From positions 1 through 46,767 of the IMG/VR virus record IMGVR_UViG_3300045141_000250: DNA of 46,767 nucleotides; one strand, written 5' to 3'. A model generated the notes under the pieces. That model made no database searches and had not been told where the DNA came from. It saw nothing but the letters and a program-made list of their open reading frames with translations. Positions 19,383-26,855 of this stretch are shown piece after piece. How positions within the stretch are numbered: position 1 is the first letter of the stretch; the number at the start of each line of letters is the position of its first letter. This DNA comes from a virus. A program made the position numbers and the translations under genes.

Positions 19383-20093
19383 ATGAAAAAGCTTTTATTG
19401 ACGACGGCTTTGCTGGGGGCATTGGGGTTGAGCCCGGCGCTGGCCGCCGATACGGCGCTGACGCTATGGAACTCGGCTAACCCCGGCGGCGCGGTGACCG
19501 CAATCGGCACCACCACGGCGGTGCTCTCGGGGTCCAACCTTGGCGGCATCACCATCTCGACCAGCGGCGTGCTGCGGGAAACCGTGCCTAGCAACGGGAT
19601 GACGGAATCCAACCTGTTCATCACCAACACCACCGGGAGCGTGCAGACGCTGGACATCTTGGCTGGGACGAACAGTTTTCTTGGTCCCAACAATGCGTTC
19701 AATGCGTCGGCCACTATCCTCATCGGAACCGGTTCTGCCGAACTCACCGGCGAGTTCTTCGTGGATCCGCTCAACACCCTGAACGGCGTGAACACAGGCC
19801 CGGTGGTCGGAACCCAGATCGGCGGCACTTTTGACAGCGGTTTGCTGACGGGGCCGTTCTCGTTCTCGTCCAATAGCCCAGACGTCCCGTTCTCGGTGAC
19901 CGGCCTCTACGGCATGGCCGAGGAACTGCAACTGACTTTGCAGCCGGGAGCGTTCATCGGGGTTCAAAGCATTTCGATGAACGCCACCAATGCGGTGCCC
20001 GAGCCGTCGACCTGGGCGATGATGCTTGGCGGCTTCGGCCTGATGGCTTTGTTGGGCCTGAAGCGTCGTAAGACCGCGCGCTTCGCGGTCTGA
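19383..20093 (+). CDS. secreted PEPxxWA-CTERM protein
   Basis: This 236-residue protein has a Sec signal peptide (MKKLLLTTALLGALGLSPALA) and a Ser/Thr/Gly-rich beta-type central domain. Its C-terminus is a complete PEP-CTERM tail: VPEPSTWAMMLGGFG, a hydrophobic helix, then LKRRKTARFAV. In alphaproteobacteria PEPxxWA tails are cut and handled by exosortases, typically delivering proteins to the cell surface or polymer matrix. Strong ribosome binding sequence AAGGTGGG precedes the ATG at 19383. It lies inside the recombination operon between the YqaJ nuclease and NinB, and its codon use looks like its neighbours. The start could be read from 19341, but that would bury the signal peptide. This class is not expected in a phage, so it may be a cell-envelope modifying cargo gene. 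Confidence 0.85.
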   Translation: MKKLLLTTALLGALGLSPALAADTALTLWNSANPGGAVTAIGTTTAVLSGSNLGGITISTSGVLRETVPSNGMTESNLFITNTTGSVQTLDILAGTNSFLGPNNAFNASATILIGTGSAELTGEFFVDPLNTLNGVNTGPVVGTQIGGTFDSGLLTGPFSFSSNSPDVPFSVTGLYGMAEELQLTLQPGAFIGVQSISMNATNAVPEPSTWAMMLGGFGLMALLGLKRRKTARFAV

Positions 20094-20157
20094 CATGTCG
20101 TTGCGTAAGCGTTGCGGCGTACCTTCGCCGTCTGAGACCCCTCAAGGACGGTGAATA

Positions 20158-20183
20158 GGGGGAGAGTCCGACGGCTCTCCCCC
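20158..20183 (+). terminator. strong hairpin after the PEP-CTERM gene
   Basis: GGGGGAGAG-tccgacgg-CTCTCCCCC, a perfect 9-bp stem without a following U-run, eight bases before the next small ATG. It could end or attenuate transcription, protect the mRNA 3' end, or hide the start of the 20192 gene. The spacing to neighbouring genes here (98 bp) is exceptional for this tightly packed operon. Confidence 0.5.
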
Positions 20184-20191
20184 GACCGGCC

Positions 20192-20293
20192 ATGAGCAAG
20201 CTAATCATCCTCGCACTCCTAACCTTCATCACCAGCCAATGCGTCTCGACGCCGCCCTGCCGCGTCAGCACCATCAACCACGCATGCCAGTAA
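20192..20293 (+). CDS. 33-residue putative secreted peptide
   Basis: MSKLIILALLTFITSQ followed by CVSTPPCRVSTINHACQ. A hydrophobic N-terminal segment then a short polar tail with three cysteines gives a signal-peptide-like or single-anchor peptide. There is no convincing ribosome binding site because the upstream hairpin occupies that place. A lipobox is not met (TSQC). Confidence 0.4.
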   Translation: MSKLIILALLTFITSQCVSTPPCRVSTINHACQ

Positions 20294-20331
20294 CCCATCT
20301 CACACTGGCCGATTTGAGGAACACCGACCGC

Positions 20332-20718
20332 ATGAGCGAGCCGAACGTCGAGGAAATCGTGGCGCGGATGGAGGGCCAGATCGGCGATCCTTGGCACGAT
20401 ATAGACTGGGCCGACCTCCGCGCCCTCATCGCCTCATGGCGCGGGCGGGGAGAGGCGCTGAAGCAGATTAGCGAGTTTACTCGCACAGCCTATTCGGCGT
20501 CAGGCAAGGACGACCGCGAATTTCCAAGCGAGGAAGCTGCGATTGCATTGGCCATCCTCGCCGCAGAACCCGCCAGCGGGGAAAAGGAGCACGAAAATGT
20601 TGATGTTCGCGATAGGATTTCTAGCGTGTCTGCTTCTGGTGAAGACGGATACTTGGATGGAGAGAAACGATCCGTAGCCCCTCCACCCGGGCCACCGCAG
20701 GGCGAGGAGGAGGCATGA
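20332..20718 (+). CDS. hypothetical early protein
   Basis: This 128-residue acidic protein has a helical N-terminus (NVEEIVARMEGQIGDPWHDIDWADLRALIASWRGRG) and a disordered Ser/Pro/Glu tail. The ATG at 20332 follows GAGGAACACC; the frame is open from 20239 but that part lacks a ribosome site. It is coupled by ATGA to the following membrane protein. Confidence 0.6.
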   Translation: MSEPNVEEIVARMEGQIGDPWHDIDWADLRALIASWRGRGEALKQISEFTRTAYSASGKDDREFPSEEAAIALAILAAEPASGEKEHENVDVRDRISSVSASGEDGYLDGEKRSVAPPPGPPQGEEEA

Positions 20719-20870
20719 TCAACGTCGTCACCATCGCCATCGGCATGGCGCTCTTGGTCATCTCGCTCGCCGCGCGTCATGCCGACGCGCCTGCGCTTGT
20801 CGCTTGGAGCAGTTGGGGCGGCTCAGTGCTGGTGATTGTAGGCGTCGGAAGGGTGATCTTTCTCACATGA
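20715..20870 (+). CDS. small membrane protein with two hydrophobic segments
   Basis: This 51-residue protein has two hydrophobic stretches (VVTIAIGMALLVISLAA and GGSVLVIVGVGRVIFL) joined by a short polar loop, so a hairpin in the inner membrane. It overlaps NinB's start by ATGA. Superinfection exclusion or similar membrane roles are possible but only guessed. Confidence 0.6.
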   Translation: MINVVTIAIGMALLVISLAARHADAPALVAWSSWGGSVLVIVGVGRVIFLT

Positions 20871-21262
20871 CCCGCGCCCTCTTGGTCCTTCGTCGCGACG
20901 CCGACCGCTCAAAGGCGGTCAACTGGATCACGTCCGCCCCGGCAGGAACCCGCGTTGAGTTCAAGGCGCCCCGCAGAACCCTCGACCAAAATTCGCGGTT
21001 CTGGGCAATGTTGACGGACATCTCCCGGCAGAAAGAACACATGGGCCGTCGCTATACGCCCGACCAATGGAAGGTGCTGATGCTGCACGCCTGCGGCCGA
21101 GAGATCCAGTTCCTTCCGGCGCTTGATGGCTCAACCTTCATTCCTTGGGGCCAATCCTCGTCCGATCTCTCGAAAGAAGAAATGTCGGAGCTGATCGATT
21201 TCATGGGCGCCTGGGGCGCTGAGCACGGCGTCACATTCCATGACCGCGAGGCGGCGGCATGA
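20867..21262 (+). CDS. ninB: NinB-family recombination protein
   Basis: This 131-residue protein matches the NinB/Orf family: VEFKAPRRTLDQNSRFWAML, then YTPDQWKVLMLHACGREI, then FIPWGQSSSDLSKEEMSELIDFMGAWGAEHGV. Lambda NinB is a single-strand DNA-binding recombination mediator that helps load the annealing protein. Here it completes a set with erf and the YqaJ nuclease. It is the usual length of the family, with ATGA overlaps on both sides. Confidence 0.9.
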   Translation: MTRALLVLRRDADRSKAVNWITSAPAGTRVEFKAPRRTLDQNSRFWAMLTDISRQKEHMGRRYTPDQWKVLMLHACGREIQFLPALDGSTFIPWGQSSSDLSKEEMSELIDFMGAWGAEHGVTFHDREAAA

Positions 21263-21642
21263 GAAAGATCGCTCCCTGGATCGGAACGACCGACGACGCC
21301 AAAATCCCATTGCAGGTACAGCTGCGCGTCTTGGTGAGACAGCATGGACGATGCGCCGTCACCGGCCACAAGTTCACGCCGGGGGACGCGAAGCGTCTGG
21401 ACCATATCGTTCCCCTCGCCGATGGCGGCCTGCATGGCGAGACGAACTTGCAGTGGATTCTCGACGTCGAGCACAAGGCCAAGACCAAGGCGGAAGCCGA
21501 AGTGCGCGCCAGGGTTCGGAGCATCGCCGCCAAGCACGCGGGGCTAGAGCGCCGGCGCAAGAGCAACTGGGGCCGGAAAGAGCCGAAGCCGCCGCTTGCG
21601 GTGGCCGCGGGCAAGTCGGAGATAGCGCGGAGGTACCAGTAA
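21259..21642 (+). CDS. HNH endonuclease (short)
   Basis: This 127-residue protein has an HNH core: QHGRCAVTGHKF, then LDHIVPLADGGLHGETNLQWI and a final H in VEHKAK. The motif has a conserved D-H and N in the expected order. The C-terminal half is basic. Small phage HNH enzymes often nick DNA for packaging or recombination. Its stop overlaps the next ATG (TAATG). Confidence 0.8.
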   Translation: MRKIAPWIGTTDDAKIPLQVQLRVLVRQHGRCAVTGHKFTPGDAKRLDHIVPLADGGLHGETNLQWILDVEHKAKTKAEAEVRARVRSIAAKHAGLERRRKSNWGRKEPKPPLAVAAGKSEIARRYQ

Positions 21643-22163
21643 TGGGTCGCCCGCTTATCGATCTCGCCGGACAACGGTTCGGCCGCTTAGTGGTGGTGAG
21701 ACTTTCGCACTCCGGCCCCCGCAAGCGCGCTTATTTCCTATGCCGATGTGATTGCGGCAACGAACACCTCGCGCGCAGCGATGCATTGCGCAGGGATAGC
21801 ACAAGAAGCTGCGGCTGCCTTCAAGCCGAAGAGGCGGCGCGCGGAACTCACGGAGAGGCCGGAGGTGGTCGCAAACGGCTCAAGGCCAGCGTCGAATACA
21901 GAACTTGGTCGACGATGATCCAGCGCTGTGAAAATCCGAGAGCTACCGATTACGAACGATACGGCGGCCGCGGCATTAAAATTTGCCAACGCTGGCGCGA
22001 ATCCTTCGAGGCTTTTCTCACCGACATGGGCCGAAGGCCTGCAGATAAGCGCAGCGTCGATAGGATCAACAACGATGGCAACTATGAGCCTGGCAACTGC
22101 CGATGGGCGACGCCTATCGAGCAAAGGCGCAATCGCTCTGACAGTCGTCATGCTCATGTATGA
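21642..22163 (+). CDS. HNH/AP2-type homing-endonuclease-like protein
   Basis: This 173-residue protein opens with a cysteine module (QRFGRLVVVR, FLCRCDCGNE, SCGCLQAE). A C-terminal module characteristic of phage homing-like proteins follows: WSTMIQRCENPRATDYERYGGRGI, then ICQRWRESFEAFLTDMG and SVDRINNDGNYEPGNCRWAT. Such proteins bind long DNA sites. The cysteine module is related to the two at the start of the 41365-42189 protein. It could be a mobile-intron-free homing enzyme or a phage HNH partner. Confidence 0.75.
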   Translation: MGRPLIDLAGQRFGRLVVVRLSHSGPRKRAYFLCRCDCGNEHLARSDALRRDSTRSCGCLQAEEAARGTHGEAGGGRKRLKASVEYRTWSTMIQRCENPRATDYERYGGRGIKICQRWRESFEAFLTDMGRRPADKRSVDRINNDGNYEPGNCRWATPIEQRRNRSDSRHAHV

Positions 22164-22386
22164 ACCTGCCAGCGCGCATTGTTTCTCGATTTGGCGTTAC
22201 CCCCAAGCCCAGCATTGCAAGGTCCGGCTTCCCGTCGTCGCGTCTTGGAAGCCGCGCTTGACCCCGGCGCGGATGGCTACCGCAACCGCTCCATCCGCGC
22301 CGGCGGTTGAACTCCCCCTCGATGAGGACACGGCGCGGGCACAGGCAATTGAGAGGCTCAAGTTGATGCTGGGAGAGATTCAATGA
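22156..22386 (+). CDS. uncertain small gene after the HNH protein
   Basis: Two overlapping frames are possible. One gives 76 residues (MYEPASAHCFSIWRYP... ending AQAIERLKLMLGEIQ), whose last ~35 residues look real and which overlaps the next start by ATGA. The other starts at ATG 22160, coupled to the HNH stop by ATGA, and gives 33 residues ending at 22261. A frameshift joining the two would make a protein with a well-coupled start and a good C-terminus. I favour the 22156 frame, with low certainty. Confidence 0.4.
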   Translation: MYEPASAHCFSIWRYPQAQHCKVRLPVVASWKPRLTPARMATATAPSAPAVELPLDEDTARAQAIERLKLMLGEIQ

Positions 22387-22703
22387 ACGAGAGGCCAAGT
22401 CTGCGCGAGGCGATGCGCAACGCCAACATCGAAGCGATGGACGACGAGGCCGAGGAGATGGGCCTGCAGGCGGTCGCGACTGCGCTCGCCGCCCCGCCGC
22501 CCAAGCGCCTCGAGCCAACTGAGGAGGAGCGCCAGCGCGACCTGGATGGGGCGTTAGCGGACAGCATTGAGATCGTTTCCCGGCACCGCACGCGGTTGGG
22601 GCGTCGTATATGCACCCGCTCTGATGGCGAGATCGTGCGCCTTATCTTCGAGGCCCTGCGCCGCATGCCATCCGAAACCAGCGATCCAGGTTTTCCATCA
22701 TGA
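22383..22703 (+). CDS. hypothetical early protein
   Basis: This 106-residue charged protein has a helical N-terminal half (REAMRNANIEAMDDEAEEMGLQAVATALA), a linker, and a helical C-terminal part (GEIVRLIFEALRRMP). No family is recognised. It is coupled to the excisionase gene by a four-base overlap. Confidence 0.6.
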   Translation: MNERPSLREAMRNANIEAMDDEAEEMGLQAVATALAAPPPKRLEPTEEERQRDLDGALADSIEIVSRHRTRLGRRICTRSDGEIVRLIFEALRRMPSETSDPGFPS

Positions 22704-22915
22704 TGACGCCCAACCCTAAAGGCCGCCTCATCGTCCTTCGCGAGGCGGCCGAGCGCGGGCACATGCATGTAGAGACCTTACGAAGCCTTTTGCTCGCCGG
22801 CAAAGGACCGCCAGCGATTAAACGGCCAGGCTCAAGCCATTGGCTATTCTGGACTGGCGAATTTGACGCTTGGCTTGAGAGCGGCCGCGTTAAGCAGACT
22901 GGCGCAAAGGCGTGA
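22700..22915 (+). CDS. xis: excisionase-like (AlpA/Xis) winged HTH protein
   Basis: This 71-residue protein has a MerR/AlpA-like winged helix: VLREAAERGHMHVETLRSLLLAG, the wing, and HWLFWTGEFDAWLESG. It is the last gene of the early plus-strand operon and converges on the integrase gene with a 26-bp overlap, the usual place for an excisionase that redirects integrase toward excision. The match is by size, fold signs and position. Confidence 0.7.
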   Translation: MMTPNPKGRLIVLREAAERGHMHVETLRSLLLAGKGPPAIKRPGSSHWLFWTGEFDAWLESGRVKQTGAKA

Positions 22916-24083
22916 CGTTAGCGCCCATCAGCGTCGTCAGCTTGGCGGCCCAAGAGTTCATGGCGTCCCGCTGCTTATTGAGGGTGACAGATCGGTTATA
23001 AACGCCCGCAATTCCGCCTCTGACGCCCGTTGTATGGCCAAGCAAATCCTCAATGACGAGCGAGTCAACGCCTGCCTCATAAAGACGGGTCGCAACGGTG
23101 CGTCTGATGTCGTGAAGAGTCCAACCCTCTCCTGCGAGGGCGCGCAGCCGATTGATCGCGTTTCCCCAACCCGAGAACGGCGCCCTAAATCCCGAACCAT
23201 TGCCAAAAATATAAGCCTCGTCCCTCTGACCTTCGGCACGCTCCGCGAGCATCGCAGCGATGGTGTCTATCATCGGAATGACACGCTCGTTGGTTTTCGC
23301 CACTTCGCCTCTAACCTTGATCGTTCGCGCCGCGAAATCGAGATCGCGTGGTTGCAGATTGGCGACCTCGCCCTTGCGCATGCCGGTGTGCAAAAGCACG
23401 CGCACGATGTCGGAAAACGGCGTTCTGTCAGTTGTCAGACGAGCGATTGCGCCGAGCTCATCGTCGGTAAGCACGCGCGTTCGCGCCTTTTCGACACCCC
23501 TCTTTTTCACGCCGGCAAGGGCCACCGCCTGGACAAGCTCACGCTCATGCAACCATCCAAGCCAAGCGCGTATTTCGGCTTGCGCGCGATTGCGAGCGAC
23601 GGGCCCATTTTCCTTTTCGATGACGTCGAGTCGGGTGACGAGTTCGCCCTTGGTGAGCGATGCAACCGGATCATTGTTGAACGGTTCGACCGCGCGCCGC
23701 AGTTTCGCCATGCGCTCGCGTCGCGAAACCTCTTTGGCTCCGCGAAGGAAGTCGGTCTCATAAAGTTGAATCGCAGCGCGAACGTCCTTGGTGAGCGCCA
23801 ATTCGATTCGCCGCGCGGTCACCGCCTGCTTGCGTTCGGCGTTAGGGTCACGGTCTTCGCCAAGCGCCAGCTTATGCTTGAGGACGGCGGTGCGCGCATC
23901 GGCGAGCGTGTTTACCGCCAAGCTTACGCGCGCCGACTTTTTCGTCAGGGGCGAGCGGTATTCGTAGCTGAACGACCGCTTGCCAGTGGGGTAGATCCGC
24001 ACGGTGAGGCCTCGCTCGCGCAATTCCGTGAAGCCTTCCTTGGGCAAAGGCGTGGTGTCGATAATTCGCTGAGTGAGGGTCAT
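22890..24083 (-). CDS. int: tyrosine-recombinase integrase
   Basis: This 397-residue site-specific integrase has an N-terminal Arm-binding part of DUF4102 type (LRERGLTVRIYPTGKRSFSYEYRSP), a core-binding helical domain, and a catalytic domain. The catalytic residues are Arg in HTGMRKGEVANLQ, His-x-x-Arg in HDIRRT, His in LLGH and the nucleophile Tyr in VYNRS. It belongs to the P4/rhizobial-type group that often targets tRNA genes. The ATG at 24083 follows AAAGGAACCGACGAACC, so the longer frame to 24131 is rejected. It marks the phage as temperate. Confidence 0.95.
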   Translation of the reverse strand: MTLTQRIIDTTPLPKEGFTELRERGLTVRIYPTGKRSFSYEYRSPLTKKSARVSLAVNTLADARTAVLKHKLALGEDRDPNAERKQAVTARRIELALTKDVRAAIQLYETDFLRGAKEVSRRERMAKLRRAVEPFNNDPVASLTKGELVTRLDVIEKENGPVARNRAQAEIRAWLGWLHERELVQAVALAGVKKRGVEKARTRVLTDDELGAIARLTTDRTPFSDIVRVLLHTGMRKGEVANLQPRDLDFAARTIKVRGEVAKTNERVIPMIDTIAAMLAERAEGQRDEAYIFGNGSGFRAPFSGWGNAINRLRALAGEGWTLHDIRRTVATRLYEAGVDSLVIEDLLGHTTGVRGGIAGVYNRSVTLNKQRDAMNSWAAKLTTLMGANVTPLRQSA

Positions 24084-24100
24084 GGTTCGTCGGTTCCTTT

Positions 24101-24116
24101 GTCCACATATGTGGAC
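24101..24116 (-). promoter_or_regulatory. perfect palindrome in the integrase leader
   Basis: GTCCACATATGTGGAC is a perfect 16-bp palindrome ending four bases from the AAAGGAACC ribosome site of int. It could be an operator or an mRNA hairpin controlling integrase translation. A second short stem, GCGTT-tcgc-AACGC, lies at 24121-24134. Confidence 0.55.
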
Positions 24117-24500
24117 GGCTGCGTTTCGCAACGCGGCTGTAGCACACGGTGTAGAAAACCGTCAAGCACGATAAATCCCAGCGCGTCCCTAGCTTTCCAA
24201 GGATCAGGCGCTTGGGTTTGCTGGGCTTCGATGTGTGCATTTAGAGGGGCTTTCGTGACTGACGATCACATGCCTGGGTTCAGCGCATTCCTTGGCGCCC
24301 GCGTACAAGACACTGAAAGGAAAGATAAAACTACCATCATCGGGAAATTAAAAAATGCGTCTGCACACACCGCCAGCCCAGAATGTGTGCGTCCATGTGG
24401 GCAGGCGTGGCCTGCAGAAGCAACAGATTGGCCTAGGAAAACAGTTGCGGGTCCGCTGCGCGTGGCCTATGTTGTCTACAAGGCAACCGACGAACCGACG
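24117..24500. other. non-coding region upstream of int, candidate attP zone
   Basis: No gene is supportable in these ~380 bp. GCACACA (24363-24369) and TGTGTGC (24384-24390) form an inverted repeat that could be an integrase arm or excisionase site. No tRNA 3'-end sequence is visible, so the core attachment site cannot be placed. Confidence 0.35.
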
Positions 24501-24734
24501 ATGATTGACACTCTCAAGCTATCCAATCGGCTTAAGGCCGCGCGCATGCCGTCCGAACAGGCCGAAGCCATATCCGAAGGCTTGGCTGAAAGCCTGAAGG
24601 AAAGCTATGTCACCCGAGAGTTTCTGGACGCACGCCTCGCGTCTCTGAAAGGCGAGATTGACGTCCTCAAATGGATGGTGGGCTTCAATCTGGTCATGAC
24701 GGTCGGCATTCTCTGGCGGGTGTTCGCGCACTGA
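24501..24734 (+). CDS. DUF1640-like coiled-coil membrane protein
   Basis: This 77-residue protein begins with LKAARMPSEQAEAISEGLAESLKE, continues VTREFLDARLASLKGEIDVLKW and ends in a transmembrane segment (GFNLVMTVGILWRVF). This order matches the bacterial DUF1640 (CCDC90-like) family of coiled-coil membrane-anchored proteins, whose role is not known. It is preceded by GGCAACCGACGAACCGACG, similar to other leaders in the window. It and the next gene are transcribed opposite to int. Confidence 0.75.
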   Translation: MIDTLKLSNRLKAARMPSEQAEAISEGLAESLKESYVTREFLDARLASLKGEIDVLKWMVGFNLVMTVGILWRVFAH

Positions 24735-24759
24735 ACCGACGAAGTGAGGAAGCGGAAGT

Positions 24760-24960
24760 ATGAGCAAGGAGCCGTTCTTCGGACCAGGCCGCCCCCCGTG
24801 GAAAGCGGACTATGAGTGGCGCGAGATCAATCAGCGCGCAAAAGACATTTCCCCATGCAAAAAAAACGACGTGACGATGCTGGATATACTCAGCGCGCTA
24901 CTGTTCGGCATAGTGTTTGTGCCCCCCATCATGTGGCTCATCGGCAATCTTCTTCACTGA
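24760..24960 (+). CDS. small membrane protein
   Basis: This 66-residue protein has a polar N-terminus (FFGPGRPPWKADYEWREIN) and a C-terminal transmembrane segment (MLDILSALLFGIVFVPPIMWLIGNLL). GAGGAAGCGGAAG lies before the ATG. Its last bases overlap the converging 633-residue gene. Function is unknown. Confidence 0.6.
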   Translation: MSKEPFFGPGRPPWKADYEWREINQRAKDISPCKKNDVTMLDILSALLFGIVFVPPIMWLIGNLLH

Positions 24961-26855
24961 CCCGGCAGCCTGTTGGCCGCGCCCTGGCTATAGATGAACT
25001 GGCGCACCCAGTCGCGCAGCGGCGACGGCGCCGTGGCTGGCGAGAGCGGATTGTATGTCCCTAAAGGGTTCTGCATGGTGCGTGACGCTATGGTCTGCCG
25101 CAGCGCCGCTTCCGCAGCCTGTTGCTCGGCCCTGTTCGCAGCGGCAGTGTACGCGCTATAACCCGCCTTCCCGCCAGCGTATAGCAGGCCTGTGCCGGCT
25201 TCCTCGCCCATACGCGCCCACCACGGCTGATGACCTGTCCCTTCCCCGCCTGTCGCGGCGTTCACGCCTTCGCCTAGGCCTATCGCCGCCAATGGCCCGA
25301 GGACGAAATGTTTCGTACCCCAGTCCAGCGCCGTTGGCTTGCCCGTGGTCTTGGCGAGCGCTGTGGTGGCGGCATTATAGGGCGAACCTTGCGGCGCCCA
25401 AACGCCGGGCTTGCTCTGCGCATCGCGAGCCGCCTGATCAGCGAGCCACGATCCAGCCTGCGTCCCGATGTCCTTTCCCGCTGGCGTTGCGCCAACACTA
25501 TTCCACACGTCGGCGCGTTCCATGTCCCTGGCCTTACCGGTCAGGAAATCGCCTTGTTGCTTAGTCCAAGCCGCGAATGATGGCTGGGTTAGCTGACCGT
25601 CCGCATAGGGGAACGACTGACCGTTGATCTTGATTGTTCCTTCGCCGGTCGCTGGCACCTTCACATTCGGCATAGTCGGCGGCGTCCAATTTGCTGGGAC
25701 GCCCGTTTGCGGCGTCCCATCCTGAAGCACGCCCTGCAACTGCTTCTCGTAATGCCGCGCATAGTTTTGGTCATTTGCCGAGGCGTTGGGATTGCCCTGG
25801 ATTTCACCCAGAGCTTTTTGCGCTCCGTGAATATCGTCGGCCGACAGTTGCGGCTTCTTAAGCAGAGTGTTGATTTCAGCTTGGGTCTTTGGGGCGTCAT
25901 CCCACTTGTAGCCGCTCCAGTCCCGAAGCGAGTTTTGGGCGTCAATCGGGTCGATCTGTGGGTGAACTTCTTTCGTGGCATCGTAGAGGATGTCAGGGAG
26001 AGGCTTGTATGCCTGCTTTGCCTGGGCAAAATAGTCTTGCGCTGATGGGCTGGTAGGCAGCTTGCTTCCGGTGCTCGGAGCGCCAACGACACCCCCGGAT
26101 AGGACCCCAATGCCGATATCCCAAGGCGATAAGCTTTCGTTGCGTCCTACCTCGCCCATTGCGGTTGAACCGCCGCCGACTGTCGCGCCCGCGACACGGC
26201 TCGCCGCCCATCCGGGCAATTTGGAGAGGAAAGGCGCGGCGCGAAGGCCCTGCGCTACGGAGCCGAGGGGTCCGGCGCCGGTCATGTTTGCGGCGATCGT
26301 GCCCGCTGGACCAAGTCGGGCGCTCGCCGCCGCCGTGTCAGCCTTTGCCGCCGCGAGATTGCTCAGATAGTCGTTGGCGCTATTCTGACCTGTGGCTTGC
26401 TGCCTAACAACATTGGCGATGGTGTTCGGGTTCTGGGCGTTGCCCGTGATATCGTTGTAGACCGCCTTCTGGCTGGCCAGCAGGCTATCACCTATGCCTA
26501 AGGTGTTGGCCGCCGTGCGCCCATAGTCGGCCGCCGTCTGCCCGAGCTGTCCGATGCCTTTTCCAGCCTCTGCGAGATGCGCCATGAGGAAATCATTCCA
26601 CGACGACTTGGCGGCGCGTGGGTCGAAGGCGCTCATCTGCCCGAGACTGTCCGGCTGATTGAATGAGGCTGGGGTGTCGCCAGAACTTGCGGCCGAGGAA
26701 GCGGAAGCGGCTGGGACAGCCGTCATGGGCGCGGTTGGCTGGTTGAGCGACTGGGCGGCCGCTCTCCCTGTCGGCACGGCGGGCGCAGCCGTAGGCTGCT
26801 GCGGTTGTCCCGGCGTGGACGACTGTCCGAGCGGGATCGCGTCTGATCTAGGCAT
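24954..26855 (-). CDS. internal virion (ejection-type) protein, 633 aa
   Basis: Last gene of the long late operon. The first ~75 residues are disordered (Pro/Ala/Ser/Gln). A long Ala/Gly-rich helical region (residues ~85-260) includes segments that look membrane-active (GPAGTIAANMTGAGPLGSVAQ), and the C-terminus is Ala-rich and helical. Composition and position, after nozzle, tail and hydrolase genes, fit a podovirus internal protein ejected with the DNA. No enzymatic motif is visible. Its ATG overlaps the upstream stop (TGATG). Confidence 0.65.
   Translation of the reverse strand: MPRSDAIPLGQSSTPGQPQQPTAAPAVPTGRAAAQSLNQPTAPMTAVPAASASSAASSGDTPASFNQPDSLGQMSAFDPRAAKSSWNDFLMAHLAEAGKGIGQLGQTAADYGRTAANTLGIGDSLLASQKAVYNDITGNAQNPNTIANVVRQQATGQNSANDYLSNLAAAKADTAAASARLGPAGTIAANMTGAGPLGSVAQGLRAAPFLSKLPGWAASRVAGATVGGGSTAMGEVGRNESLSPWDIGIGVLSGGVVGAPSTGSKLPTSPSAQDYFAQAKQAYKPLPDILYDATKEVHPQIDPIDAQNSLRDWSGYKWDDAPKTQAEINTLLKKPQLSADDIHGAQKALGEIQGNPNASANDQNYARHYEKQLQGVLQDGTPQTGVPANWTPPTMPNVKVPATGEGTIKINGQSFPYADGQLTQPSFAAWTKQQGDFLTGKARDMERADVWNSVGATPAGKDIGTQAGSWLADQAARDAQSKPGVWAPQGSPYNAATTALAKTTGKPTALDWGTKHFVLGPLAAIGLGEGVNAATGGEGTGHQPWWARMGEEAGTGLLYAGGKAGYSAYTAAANRAEQQAAEAALRQTIASRTMQNPLGTYNPLSPATAPSPLRDWVRQFIYSQGAANRLPGQ

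Noticed and set aside
24117-24500. tRNA fragment or obvious attachment core near int
   Set aside because: A GGGTTC stretch was examined but no T-arm or acceptor pairing could be formed.
22863-24734. A 623-codon open frame on the plus strand
   Set aside because: It runs antisense through the whole integrase gene and has integrase motifs on the other strand. Only its last 77 codons (24501-24734) form a real gene with a leader.
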